Position numbers and translations under genes: made by a program | Notes under the pieces: generated by a model | Database searches by the model: none | What the model saw: the letters and a program-made list of their open reading frames with translations, nothing else | What the model was told of the DNA's origin: nothing | Assembly: GCA_964579325.1 (NCBI GenBank) | Contig: CAZOHN010000038.1 | Coordinates: forward strand, 1 to 22,377 | Length of the DNA: 22,377 nucleotides | Origin: CAZOHN01 sp964579325 | GTDB lineage: Bacteria > Pseudomonadota > Alphaproteobacteria > Rhodobacterales > Rhodobacteraceae | Direction of reading: 5' to 3' | Part shown: positions 15,746 to 22,377 of the stretch, in pieces | How the letters are laid out: each line of letters begins with the position of its first letter | How positions within the stretch are numbered: the stretch's first letter is position 1

Positions 15746-16792
15746 GTGGCCGGAAACACTTTTCCGAGGCTCCACAATGCAATGTGGCCTGGCCTGGTGG
15801 GTAAGGGCGCCGATTCCGAGCCACCGATAGACCTCGACACGATGATCCGGCTTACTGCCGGTGCGGAGGTCGGCGGCGCCCGGTTCGACGGCATCGACAT
15901 CTTTCACGCCGCCCCCCACACCAATATCGACTTCACCGACGACGAGGTGAAGGCCCTTGCCGACAAGGTCGCGGCGCACGGCCTTGCGATCGGCTCGATC
16001 GTCGCGCCGGTCTGGCCTCCGGTCGGGGGCGGATCGGCGATGGGGTCGGACGAGGACCGCGCAAGGTTCGTCGCCAACGTCCGCAAGTCTTGCGAACTGG
16101 GCAAGCGACTGCGCGATCTGGGCGTGCGCAGCTATGGCGTGATCCGCATCGATTCCGCAGCCAGTCCGGCCGACTGGGCGGCCGATCCGGCCGGCAGCAC
16201 CAAACGCATCGCCCAGACCTGGCGCGAGGCCTGCGACGTGGCCGAGGGTTTCGGCGAGCGTCTCGCGGCCGAGGGCGAGATCTGCTGGGGCGGCATGCAT
16301 TCGTGGAAAGCGGTGATCGACACGATGGAGGCGACCGACCGCCCCGGGATCATCGGGTTCCAGGCCGACATGGCGCATACGCTGCTCTACACGATGGGCT
16401 ACAACGCGCCCGAGGCGGCATTGCTGCCGGATGGGTTCGACTGGAAGGATCAGGACGTCCTGGATGCAGCGCTGCGCAGAATGACTGACGCGCTGCGCCC
16501 CTGGACCATCGACTTCCACGTCGCCCAGAATGACGGCACGGTGAAGGGCATGGGCTATCACGACAAGACCGGCCGGCACTGCATGGTGAACGACCCCAAC
16601 GGACGGCTCGACATCACCAAACATGCCGGCATGTGGCTGCGAGGAGCAGACGGCGAGCTGACCCGTGCGTTCCAGCACATCTGTTGGGATGGCTGCATGT
16701 TCCCCAACGAGATGATGCTGCAACAGCAGACTTGGAACGACATTCTGGGCGCGATGATCAAGGTGCGCGACGCGCACGGCTGGGTGGCCTGA
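15746..16792 (+). CDS. TIM-barrel sugar-phosphate isomerase/epimerase-like protein (COG1082)
   Basis: 348-residue member of the xylose-isomerase-like TIM-barrel group, enzymes that isomerise, epimerise or dehydrate sugars using a divalent metal. Candidate metal/catalytic residues are E178 (GEICWGGMH), D208 and H211 (GFQADMAHT) and H248 (DFHVAQNDG), in the order seen across the family, though I cannot align them exactly. GTG at 15746 is chosen because GGGAGGG ends at 15739, six bases upstream; a GTG at 15740 abuts the ribosome binding site. Only one base separates its stop from the Gfo/Idh/MocA dehydrogenase start. The pairing of COG1082 and Gfo/Idh/MocA proteins is common in inositol and keto-sugar pathways. 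Exact reaction unknown. Confidence 0.83.
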   Translation: MAGNTFPRLHNAMWPGLVGKGADSEPPIDLDTMIRLTAGAEVGGARFDGIDIFHAAPHTNIDFTDDEVKALADKVAAHGLAIGSIVAPVWPPVGGGSAMGSDEDRARFVANVRKSCELGKRLRDLGVRSYGVIRIDSAASPADWAADPAGSTKRIAQTWREACDVAEGFGERLAAEGEICWGGMHSWKAVIDTMEATDRPGIIGFQADMAHTLLYTMGYNAPEAALLPDGFDWKDQDVLDAALRRMTDALRPWTIDFHVAQNDGTVKGMGYHDKTGRHCMVNDPNGRLDITKHAGMWLRGADGELTRAFQHICWDGCMFPNEMMLQQQTWNDILGAMIKVRDAHGWVA

Positions 16793-16793
16793 G

Positions 16794-17936
16794 ATGGCCG
16801 GCAAGACGCTCAACATCGGGATGGTCGGCTACGGCTTCATGGGCCGCACCCATTCCAACGCCTTCTCCCAGGCGCCGCATTTCTTCGACCTCGGCTATCG
16901 GCCGGTTCTCAAGACGATCTGCGCGCGCAACGCCGACAAGGCGCAGGCCTTCGCGCAGCAGTGGGGATACCAGGACAGCGTCACCGACTGGCGCCGGCTG
17001 GTCGAGGACAAGTCGATCGACCTGATCGACATCGCCAGCCCCAACGACACGCACATGGAGATCGCCATCGCCGCGGCCGAGGCGGGAAAGATGGTGATGT
17101 GCGAAAAGCCCCTCGGCCGGACCGCGGCCGAGTCGCGGGCGATGGTGGACGCCGTCGAGAAGGCCGGCGTGGCGAACATGGTGTGGTACAACTACCGCCG
17201 CGTTCCCGCCGTCACCCTCGCCAAGCAGCTCATCGACGAGGGACGGCTTGGCAAGATCTTCCACTATCGTGCCAAGTTCCTGCAGGACTGGACGATTTCG
17301 GCGGATCTGCCGCAAGGCGGGCAGGGCCTCTGGCGGCTCGACGTGGGCGTGGCCGGTTCCGGTGTTACCGGCGACCTGCTCGCGCACTGCATCGATACGG
17401 CCATGTGGCTCAACGGCGGCATCTCGACCGTTTCGGGCGTGACCGAGACCTTCATCAAGGAACGCCACCACACCCTGACGGGAAAGACCGAGAAGGTCGG
17501 CATCGACGATGCGAGCCTGTTCCTCGCCCGGTTCGACAACGGGTCCCTCGCCACCTTCGAGGCGACTCGTTATGCGCGCGGTCACAAGGCCCTCTACACT
17601 CTGGAAATCAACGGCGAGCATGCCTCGATCGCCTGGGATCTGCATGACCTTCACCGGCTGCAGTACTTCGACCACCGCGACGAGGGGCGCACCCGCGGCT
17701 GGCGTTCGGTGCACATCACCGATGGTGACCATCCCTACATGGAAAAATGGTGGGTGCCGGGGCTGCAGATCGGATACGAACACACCTTCATCCACCAGGC
17801 CGCTGACTTCATCGACGGACTCGGCGGTGGCAAGGCGGCGGCTCCAACCTTCCGGGAAGCCCTCGCGACTGATCTCGTGACGGATGCCGTGCTGAGATCG
17901 GCTCGCAGTGGCCTATGGGAAAACGCGAGGGAATGA
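16794..17936 (+). CDS. Gfo/Idh/MocA-family NAD(P)-dependent oxidoreductase
   Basis: 380-residue cytoplasmic dehydrogenase acting on a sugar or cyclitol. The Rossmann motif is GYGFMG (12-17), the family EKP signature is E104-K105-P106 (CEKPLGR), and the C-terminal domain carries D194, H198 and D201 (GDLLAHCIDTAMW), the usual catalytic pair H-x-x-D. Residues such as ASPNDTHMEIA (81-91) and WYNYRRVPAV (131-140) are typical. It starts one base after the isomerase stop, so the two are cotranslated. Members include inositol 2-dehydrogenase and glucose-6-phosphate 3-dehydrogenase types; the substrate here is not predictable. A 123-base gap with repeated GACCGG motifs separates it from the second ABC operon. 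Confidence 0.93.
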   Translation: MAGKTLNIGMVGYGFMGRTHSNAFSQAPHFFDLGYRPVLKTICARNADKAQAFAQQWGYQDSVTDWRRLVEDKSIDLIDIASPNDTHMEIAIAAAEAGKMVMCEKPLGRTAAESRAMVDAVEKAGVANMVWYNYRRVPAVTLAKQLIDEGRLGKIFHYRAKFLQDWTISADLPQGGQGLWRLDVGVAGSGVTGDLLAHCIDTAMWLNGGISTVSGVTETFIKERHHTLTGKTEKVGIDDASLFLARFDNGSLATFEATRYARGHKALYTLEINGEHASIAWDLHDLHRLQYFDHRDEGRTRGWRSVHITDGDHPYMEKWWVPGLQIGYEHTFIHQAADFIDGLGGGKAAAPTFREALATDLVTDAVLRSARSGLWENARE

Positions 17937-17947
17937 ACTGCAGGCAG

Positions 17948-18040
17948 TGACCGGACCTCTTGGAATTGACCGGACAAATCGGCCTGAGCGACAGCAAGGT
18001 GCCGATCACATGTCCCCAAGGAATGACCGGTCCGACCGGA
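17948..18040. promoter_or_regulatory. Cluster of GACCGG motifs upstream of second ABC operon (candidate GntR sites)
   Basis: Four GACCGG cores in 93 bases: TGACCGGAC at 17948-17956, the same nonamer at 17967-17975 (19-base spacing), TGACCGGTCC from 18024 containing the palindrome GACCGGTC (18025-18032), and GACCGGA at 18034-18040. The second site extends to TTGACCGGACAA (17966-17977), a 10-of-12 dyad resembling FadR-subfamily operators. It lies just before the ATPase gene at 18060, so GntR control of the second importer is plausible. Confidence 0.4.
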
Positions 18041-18059
18041 TGGACGACAGGATACCTGA

Positions 18060-19151
18060 ATGACGCGAACGGACAGAACTGCTTTGAGGTTGGCGGGCGT
18101 TTCGAAGGCCTACGGCTCGGTGCGCGCGCTCGACAATCTGACGTTCGACGTTGTCGAGGGCTGCTTCTTCGTCCTTTTCGGACCCAGCGCGGCCGGAAAG
18201 ACCACCACCCTGCGCACGATCGCCGGGCTGGTTCAACCCGACGACGGGCAGCTTGAGATATTCGGCCATGACATGACCTCGGCGCCCATCGCGGGTCGTG
18301 GCGTGTCGATGGTGTTTCAGTCCTTCGCGCTCTATCCGCACCTGACCGTCTACGAAAACTTCGCGTATCCTTTACGAGAGGAAAAGGTCGCGCGCGACGA
18401 GATCGACCAGCGGGTCAAGGAAACCGCGGAGATGCTCAAGCTGTCGCACCGGCTGGAGCGCAAGCCCAACACGCTTTCGGGAGGCGAGCAGCAGCGCGTG
18501 GCGCTTGGCCGGTCACTCATCCGGCGGCCGAAGATTCTGCTCCTCGACGAGCCGCTGACCAACCTCGACGCAAAGCTGCGGCATGACATGCGGGCGGAAC
18601 TGAAGCGGCTGCACCGGCAGTTCGGCATGACCATCATCTATGCCACGCCCGATGAGTTGGAGGCGCTGTCGATGGGTGAAGAGATTGCGGTGATGCGCGA
18701 CGGCGCGGTGGTCCAGCGCGGAACGCCCGATGAACTCTATGAGAGCCCTGTCGATACCTACGTGGCGGGCAAGGTTGGCTCGCCGCACATGAACATGGTG
18801 CGGGCGACACTTGGCCAGGATGCCGACACACTGGAGACGCCGCTGGGCCAGTTCGCCGCTCCCCGCCGGCTTGCAGCCGACGGTGCCGGCCAAGCCGCGC
18901 TGGTTGGCATTCGACCCAGCGATCTGCGAATCGCGGCAGACGGGGAAGGTAGTGTCCCATCCAAGGTGCATCTGGTTGAACCTCTGGGGGACGTCACCGT
19001 CGTTTCGGTCGTGGCCGGCGGCGAAACGCTGCGCATGGTGCTACCGGAGGCTGCGGCACTCGGGATGCGCCCCGGCGACTCGGTGCCGCTCGCAATCGAC
19101 GCTGGCAAGTTTCACATCTTCCGCGCCACGGACGGCCGAGCGATGGCCTGA
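18060..19151 (+). CDS. ABC importer ATPase, UgpC-like, with non-canonical switch residue
   Basis: 363-residue ATPase for the second carbohydrate importer. Walker A is GPSAAGKT (41-48), Q-loop Q87, signature LSGGE (139-143), Walker B ILLLDE (159-164). The switch position, His in nearly all ABC ATPases and in the paralogue at 8888 (THDQ), is proline here: T196-P197-D198-ELEAL. Loss of this residue usually cripples a homodimeric ATPase, so this subunit may pair with a second, canonical ATPase encoded beyond the window, as importers with two ATPases do (GlpS/GlpT-type glycerol transporters). A TOBE-like C-terminal region runs from about 235, with GIRPSDLRIAADG. The ATG has AGGA 7 bases upstream; it opens the operon after a 123-base gap. 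Confidence 0.9.
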   Translation: MTRTDRTALRLAGVSKAYGSVRALDNLTFDVVEGCFFVLFGPSAAGKTTTLRTIAGLVQPDDGQLEIFGHDMTSAPIAGRGVSMVFQSFALYPHLTVYENFAYPLREEKVARDEIDQRVKETAEMLKLSHRLERKPNTLSGGEQQRVALGRSLIRRPKILLLDEPLTNLDAKLRHDMRAELKRLHRQFGMTIIYATPDELEALSMGEEIAVMRDGAVVQRGTPDELYESPVDTYVAGKVGSPHMNMVRATLGQDADTLETPLGQFAAPRRLAADGAGQAALVGIRPSDLRIAADGEGSVPSKVHLVEPLGDVTVVSVVAGGETLRMVLPEAAALGMRPGDSVPLAIDAGKFHIFRATDGRAMA

Positions 19152-19197
19152 CCCCTGGCGACGAAGCAAACCGGACAACAAAGGGAGGAGACCTGAC

Positions 19198-20634
19198 ATG
19201 ACCATGATGAGGAATGCGAAGGGGCTGGCAACGGCCGCAAGCCTTGCCGCCACAATGCTGGTGGGGGGCACCACGACCCTCGCCTATGCCGAGGACGTCG
19301 TGCTGACGATGGCGGTGCCCGACTGGCCGCCGACGCGCATCATGAAGAAATTCTTCGACGAGCAGTACACCCCCGCCTCGGGAAACACCGTGAAGCTTGA
19401 GGTGGACTTCATCCCGTGGCCCGACTTCTACACCCGCGTCAACGCCTCGCTGACCTCCGGCGAACAGAAGTACAACTTCATCGTTTCGGACTCGCAGTGG
19501 CTGGGGGCTTTCGTCGAAGGCGGCTATTTCCGCAAGATCAACGATCTTCTGGAAGCGGACCCGGCCTTCATGGAGACATTCAAGTCAATCCACCCGAACC
19601 CGCTGAATGCCTATGCGACCTATCCTCACAAGTCGGAGAACTTCTACGGCTTCCCGCAGTTCCCCGACGTGCTGGTGAACTTCGCCCGGGCGGACATCAT
19701 CTGCCATCCGGACGAACAGGCGAACTTCCAGTCACGCTACGGCAAGAAGCTGCCCTGCACGGGTGAAGAACTGGATGCGATGACCTGGGACGACTTCCGC
19801 AACGTCGGCGAGTTCTTCCGACGTGCGAAGGGCGAGATGCTGGCGGGCGCTCCGGCCGACGACGACTTCTACGGGATCGCCTATCAGGCCGGCAAGGGCT
19901 ACGACTTCTCGTCGATGCAGATCAACGGCTTCATCTGGCAGATGGGCGGCGACATCTGGGACGAAACGCAGGTCCCGAACGGCCAGGCCGAAGGCGTGGT
20001 GAACTCGCCCGAGGCGGTGGCCGCGCTTGAGAAGTATCTCAGCATGATCGAGCTCATGCCGCCGGTCGCCCGGACCGGCACGATGGACATCTTCAAGTCG
20101 GACGAGCTGTTCCGCGAAGGCAAGGTGGCCATGAACATCAACTGGATCGGTCTGGGAGAAGCCTCGCTCGATCCGAACTCGTCGAAGGTCTCCGACAAGC
20201 TCGTTTTCGGCCAGATGCCGGGTGTCATGGGTGCCGACGGCCAGATGGTCCGCTGGTCCAACATCGGCGGCCAGCCCTTCGTGCTGACGACCTGGACAAC
20301 CGACGCCCAGATCGCCGAGGCAGTCGAGTTCGTGAAGTGGTGGCTCTCGCCCGAGATCCAGCATCAGTTCGCGGCGGGAGGCGGCCAGTCGGCCATCAAG
20401 TCGGTCTACGAGGACCCGCGCTATGTCGACTACCGTCCTTGGAACCGTGCCTGGGCGCCGCAACTCGACTGGCAGAAGGACGTCTGGCATGTGCCGCAGT
20501 TCTTCGAGCTTCTGACCCAGCAGCAGGACGAGTTCGACCTTGCCATCACCGGCAAGCAGGACGCCAAGACCACGCTGGATAACATCGCCCGGTTCCAGCA
20601 GGACCTGCTGACCGAAGCGGGGCTGATCCAGTAA
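19198..20634 (+). CDS. ABC importer solute-binding protein, Sec-exported (family 1 / UgpB-like)
   Basis: 478-residue periplasmic carbohydrate-binding protein of the second importer. A Sec signal peptide (charged start MTMMRNAK, hydrophobic ATAASLAATMLVGG, likely cut after AYA at 29-31) precedes the mature start EDVVLTMAVPDWPP. Aromatic-rich segments (FIPWPDFYTRVN, NGFIWQMGGDIWD, MNINWIGLGEASL) are consistent with carbohydrate stacking. Two cysteines near ADIICHPDEQ and KKLPCTGEEL could form a disulphide. GGGAGG lies 9 bases upstream of the ATG. It is unlike the Tat-exported protein at 6582 in sequence and export route, so the two importers likely take different substrates. A terminator-like hairpin follows. 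Confidence 0.92.
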   Translation: MTMMRNAKGLATAASLAATMLVGGTTTLAYAEDVVLTMAVPDWPPTRIMKKFFDEQYTPASGNTVKLEVDFIPWPDFYTRVNASLTSGEQKYNFIVSDSQWLGAFVEGGYFRKINDLLEADPAFMETFKSIHPNPLNAYATYPHKSENFYGFPQFPDVLVNFARADIICHPDEQANFQSRYGKKLPCTGEELDAMTWDDFRNVGEFFRRAKGEMLAGAPADDDFYGIAYQAGKGYDFSSMQINGFIWQMGGDIWDETQVPNGQAEGVVNSPEAVAALEKYLSMIELMPPVARTGTMDIFKSDELFREGKVAMNINWIGLGEASLDPNSSKVSDKLVFGQMPGVMGADGQMVRWSNIGGQPFVLTTWTTDAQIAEAVEFVKWWLSPEIQHQFAAGGGQSAIKSVYEDPRYVDYRPWNRAWAPQLDWQKDVWHVPQFFELLTQQQDEFDLAITGKQDAKTTLDNIARFQQDLLTEAGLIQ

Positions 20635-20660
20635 CGACCGTAGAACGGCGTGACCCTTGC

Positions 20661-20697
20661 GGAGCGCGCGCGATCACTTCTCGCGCGCTCCCTTTTT
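20661..20697 (+). terminator. Terminator-like hairpin inside the second ABC operon
   Basis: Perfect 10-bp stem GGAGCGCGCG (20661-20670) and CGCGCGCTCC (20682-20691), 11-base loop, followed by a T-run at 20693-20697. This is a classical intrinsic-terminator layout. Since the permease genes lie directly downstream on the same strand, partial termination would make binding protein in excess over membrane subunits. Structure is seen; partial read-through is inferred. Confidence 0.75.
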
Positions 20698-20724
20698 GTC
20701 CAGGAACAGGGCCAAGACAACAGC

Positions 20725-21780
20725 ATGACCGCAGCCATCCACCCCGCACCGGCACTTCTCACCGTGGTGCCGCACAATTGGAGACTGGCGATCCTTGTAG
20801 GCCTTGCCGTGTCGATCATCGCTGCCGTGATGCTGCCTGCGTCCTTGTCGTTCTGGGTTGTCGGGGCCATGGCGGCGCTGGTCGCCGCGTCCTTGGTCAT
20901 TAACGCCTTCCGGCGCCAGTACTACGGCGGCCTGCTTGTCACACCCGCCATCGCGGTCCTGTTCGTGATGAACATCTTTCCGCTCCTGTGGTCGCTGGGG
21001 TTGTCCTTCTTCGCCTACCAGTCGAACCAGCAGTCGATCCGCTTCGTCGGCCTGAACAACTACGTCAGGGTGCTGACCAACGACATCGCCGCCGGAGCGA
21101 ACTGGAACGCGCTGGTGAATACCGCGATGTTCGTGGTCGCAACCGTCTCGGCGCAGATGATCGTGGGCTTCCTGCTGGCGCTGCTGTTTGCCAAGCAGTT
21201 TCCCTTGCGCAAGTATCTCCTCATCCTCGTGCTGACACCGATGATGCTCTCGGTTGTGGCCTCGGGCGTGTTCTTCACCTACTACTATGATCCGACATTC
21301 GGCATCCTCAGCTACGTGATGGAACGCATCACTGGCGAGCAGTTCATCCTGATGGACAGCAAGGCCGGCGCTGTGGCGGGGATCGTCTTCGCAGATGCCT
21401 GGATGTGGTCGCCCTTCGTCATGCTCCTTGTGCTGGCAGGCCTAGTATCGGTGCCGAAGTATCTCTACGAGGCGGCCGCGATCGACCGCGTTTCAGGCTG
21501 GCGGCAGTTCTGGACGATCACCTTTCCCTACATTCGCGGGCTTCTGATGCTCGCGCTGCTGTTCCGCACGATCGAGGCCTTCAAGCTGGCTGATCTCGTG
21601 ATCCTGCTGACCAAGGGCGGGAACGACACGATGACCATCTCCTACCATCTCATCCGCATCGCCAATGAACAGAACAAGACCAGTGAGGGGGCCGCGATTT
21701 CCTATCTGTTGCTGTTCATGGTGATCGTGCTGACCAACCTTTACCTCTACATCGCCAACCGGCGCTCGCAGGGAAACTGA
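20725..21780 (+). CDS. ABC sugar importer, MalF-type permease with N-terminal membrane extension
   Basis: First permease of the second importer, 351 residues, longer than the 290-residue counterpart at 4784. The extra N-terminus (about 18-62) adds two hydrophobic stretches (LAILVGLAVSIIAAVMLP, FWVVGAMAALVAASLVI) before the conserved core that starts at LLVTPAIAVLFVMNIFP. The coupling loop is E239-A-A-A-I-D-R245: the usual glycine is arginine. That change faces the ATPase, which itself has an altered switch residue. The ATG at 20725 is chosen; an earlier in-frame TTG/GTG-type start near 20650 would translate the terminator stem. Only weak ribosome binding signals (AGGAACAGG) lie upstream. Confidence 0.9.
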   Translation: MTAAIHPAPALLTVVPHNWRLAILVGLAVSIIAAVMLPASLSFWVVGAMAALVAASLVINAFRRQYYGGLLVTPAIAVLFVMNIFPLLWSLGLSFFAYQSNQQSIRFVGLNNYVRVLTNDIAAGANWNALVNTAMFVVATVSAQMIVGFLLALLFAKQFPLRKYLLILVLTPMMLSVVASGVFFTYYYDPTFGILSYVMERITGEQFILMDSKAGAVAGIVFADAWMWSPFVMLLVLAGLVSVPKYLYEAAAIDRVSGWRQFWTITFPYIRGLLMLALLFRTIEAFKLADLVILLTKGGNDTMTISYHLIRIANEQNKTSEGAAISYLLLFMVIVLTNLYLYIANRRSQGN

Positions 21781-21783
21781 TCC

Positions 21784-22377
21784 ATGGCCGAGAACGTCTC
21801 GATACTTGAAAGGCTTGGATTTCGTCGCGCCGGCGGTGTCGGCGAGGCGGGCTGGGGGCACACCCTGATGGTGGCCGTCATCGCCTTCATCTACTTCCTG
21901 CCGGTCCTTTTCATCATCTTCACGGCAATCAAGCCGCAGAGCATGGCCCTGTCGGTGCCGCCGACGATCTCGCCGACCTCGTTCTTCGGCCTGATCCCGG
22001 AGCAGTATGTCTTTGCGCCAACGCTCGAGAACTTCGGCTCGGTGTTCGAACGGTCGATGACCGTCGGCGGCGCGCCCGAACCAACCGGATTCGACCGCTA
22101 CTTCTTCAATTCGATCTTCATCTCGACAATGTCGGTTCTGCTGGCGCTGGTGATAGGCACCCTCGCGGCGTTCGGCTTTTCGCGGTTTCCGCTCAAGGGC
22201 AACGACACCTATCTCTTCATCATTCTGACGACGCGGATGCTGCCCGCAATCGTCGTCGTGATCCCCGTCATCCTGATGTTCCGGGCAGTAGGTCTCTCGG
22301 GATCGTATATCGGGATCATCCTGCTCTACACCGCCTTCAACCTCGCCTTCACGATCTGGATGATGAAGAGCTTCTTC
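21784..22377 (+). CDS. ABC sugar importer, MalG-type permease (3' truncated by window edge)
   Basis: Second permease of the second importer; 198 residues are visible and the frame is open to the last base. It starts at an ATG 3 bases after the upstream permease stop, so translation is probably coupled. The first span is about 28-48 (LMVAVIAFIYFLPVLFIIFTAI), followed by a long periplasmic segment (about 50-115) with SFFGLIPEQYVFAPTLENFGSVF, and then family-typical RYFFNSIFISTMS and TTRMLPAIVVVIPVILMF. The window stops at WMMKSFF, just before the expected EAA coupling loop, so that motif cannot be judged. Confidence 0.9.
   Translation, partial: MAENVSILERLGFRRAGGVGEAGWGHTLMVAVIAFIYFLPVLFIIFTAIKPQSMALSVPPTISPTSFFGLIPEQYVFAPTLENFGSVFERSMTVGGAPEPTGFDRYFFNSIFISTMSVLLALVIGTLAAFGFSRFPLKGNDTYLFIILTTRMLPAIVVVIPVILMFRAVGLSGSYIGIILLYTAFNLAFTIWMMKSFF

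Noticed and set aside
15710..16816. 368-codon minus-strand open frame
   Set aside because: Antisense to the isomerase-like gene, which has a good ribosome binding site and family features.

Overview
The window is GC-rich DNA from an alphaproteobacterium. The best guess is Rhodobacterales or Rhizobiales, because the gene content (MalK/UgpC-type ABC importers, SorC-type regulators, an FGGY kinase, sugar/polyol dehydrogenases) resembles polyol and sugar loci of those groups. This is inferred from protein style; there is no rRNA or other taxonomic marker here. No tRNA, rRNA, CRISPR array or intact mobile element was seen.

Layout. (1) 1-1605 (+): C-terminal part of a DEAD-box RNA helicase with a DbpA-like RNA-binding domain and a long basic, proline-rich tail. 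(2) 1606-2133: a gene-poor stretch. (3) 2134-3159 (-): an orphan membrane fatty-acid desaturase. (4) 3160-3633: a second gene-poor stretch with one very weak hint of a decayed IS110-type transposase. (5) 3634-9958: a SorC-family regulator on the minus strand, divergent from a five-gene plus-strand operon: permease, permease, Tat-exported binding protein, SDR dehydrogenase, ATPase. (6) 10028-12498 (-): a second SorC regulator followed by an FGGY sugar/polyol kinase (4-nt overlap). These diverge from 12603-14854 (+), a glycerol-1-phosphate-dehydrogenase-like (AraM-type) enzyme and a HAD class IIA protein. (7) 14973-15656 (-): a GntR/FCD regulator, divergent from 15746-17936 (+), a TIM-barrel sugar isomerase/epimerase-like protein and a Gfo/Idh/MocA dehydrogenase. 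(8) 18060-22377 (+): a second ABC importer: ATPase, Sec-exported binding protein, permease, and a permease cut by the window end.

How it may work together. Regions 5-8 look like a carbohydrate island with two independent ABC importers and three regulators, each divergent from the genes it probably controls. A reasonable model for regions 5-6 is uptake of a polyol or sugar, oxidation by the SDR, phosphorylation by the FGGY kinase, and further conversion by the AraM-like dehydrogenase and the HAD protein. Regions 7-8 look like uptake plus oxidation/isomerisation of another carbohydrate under GntR control. Substrates cannot be read from the sequence.

Points of most interest: the kinase / AraM-like / HAD set, whose pathway I cannot name; the switch-histidine to proline change in the second ATPase and the altered EAA loop in its permease; the Asp-x-Phe first motif of the HAD protein; perfect hairpins directly after both binding-protein genes; and candidate operators in the divergent promoter regions.
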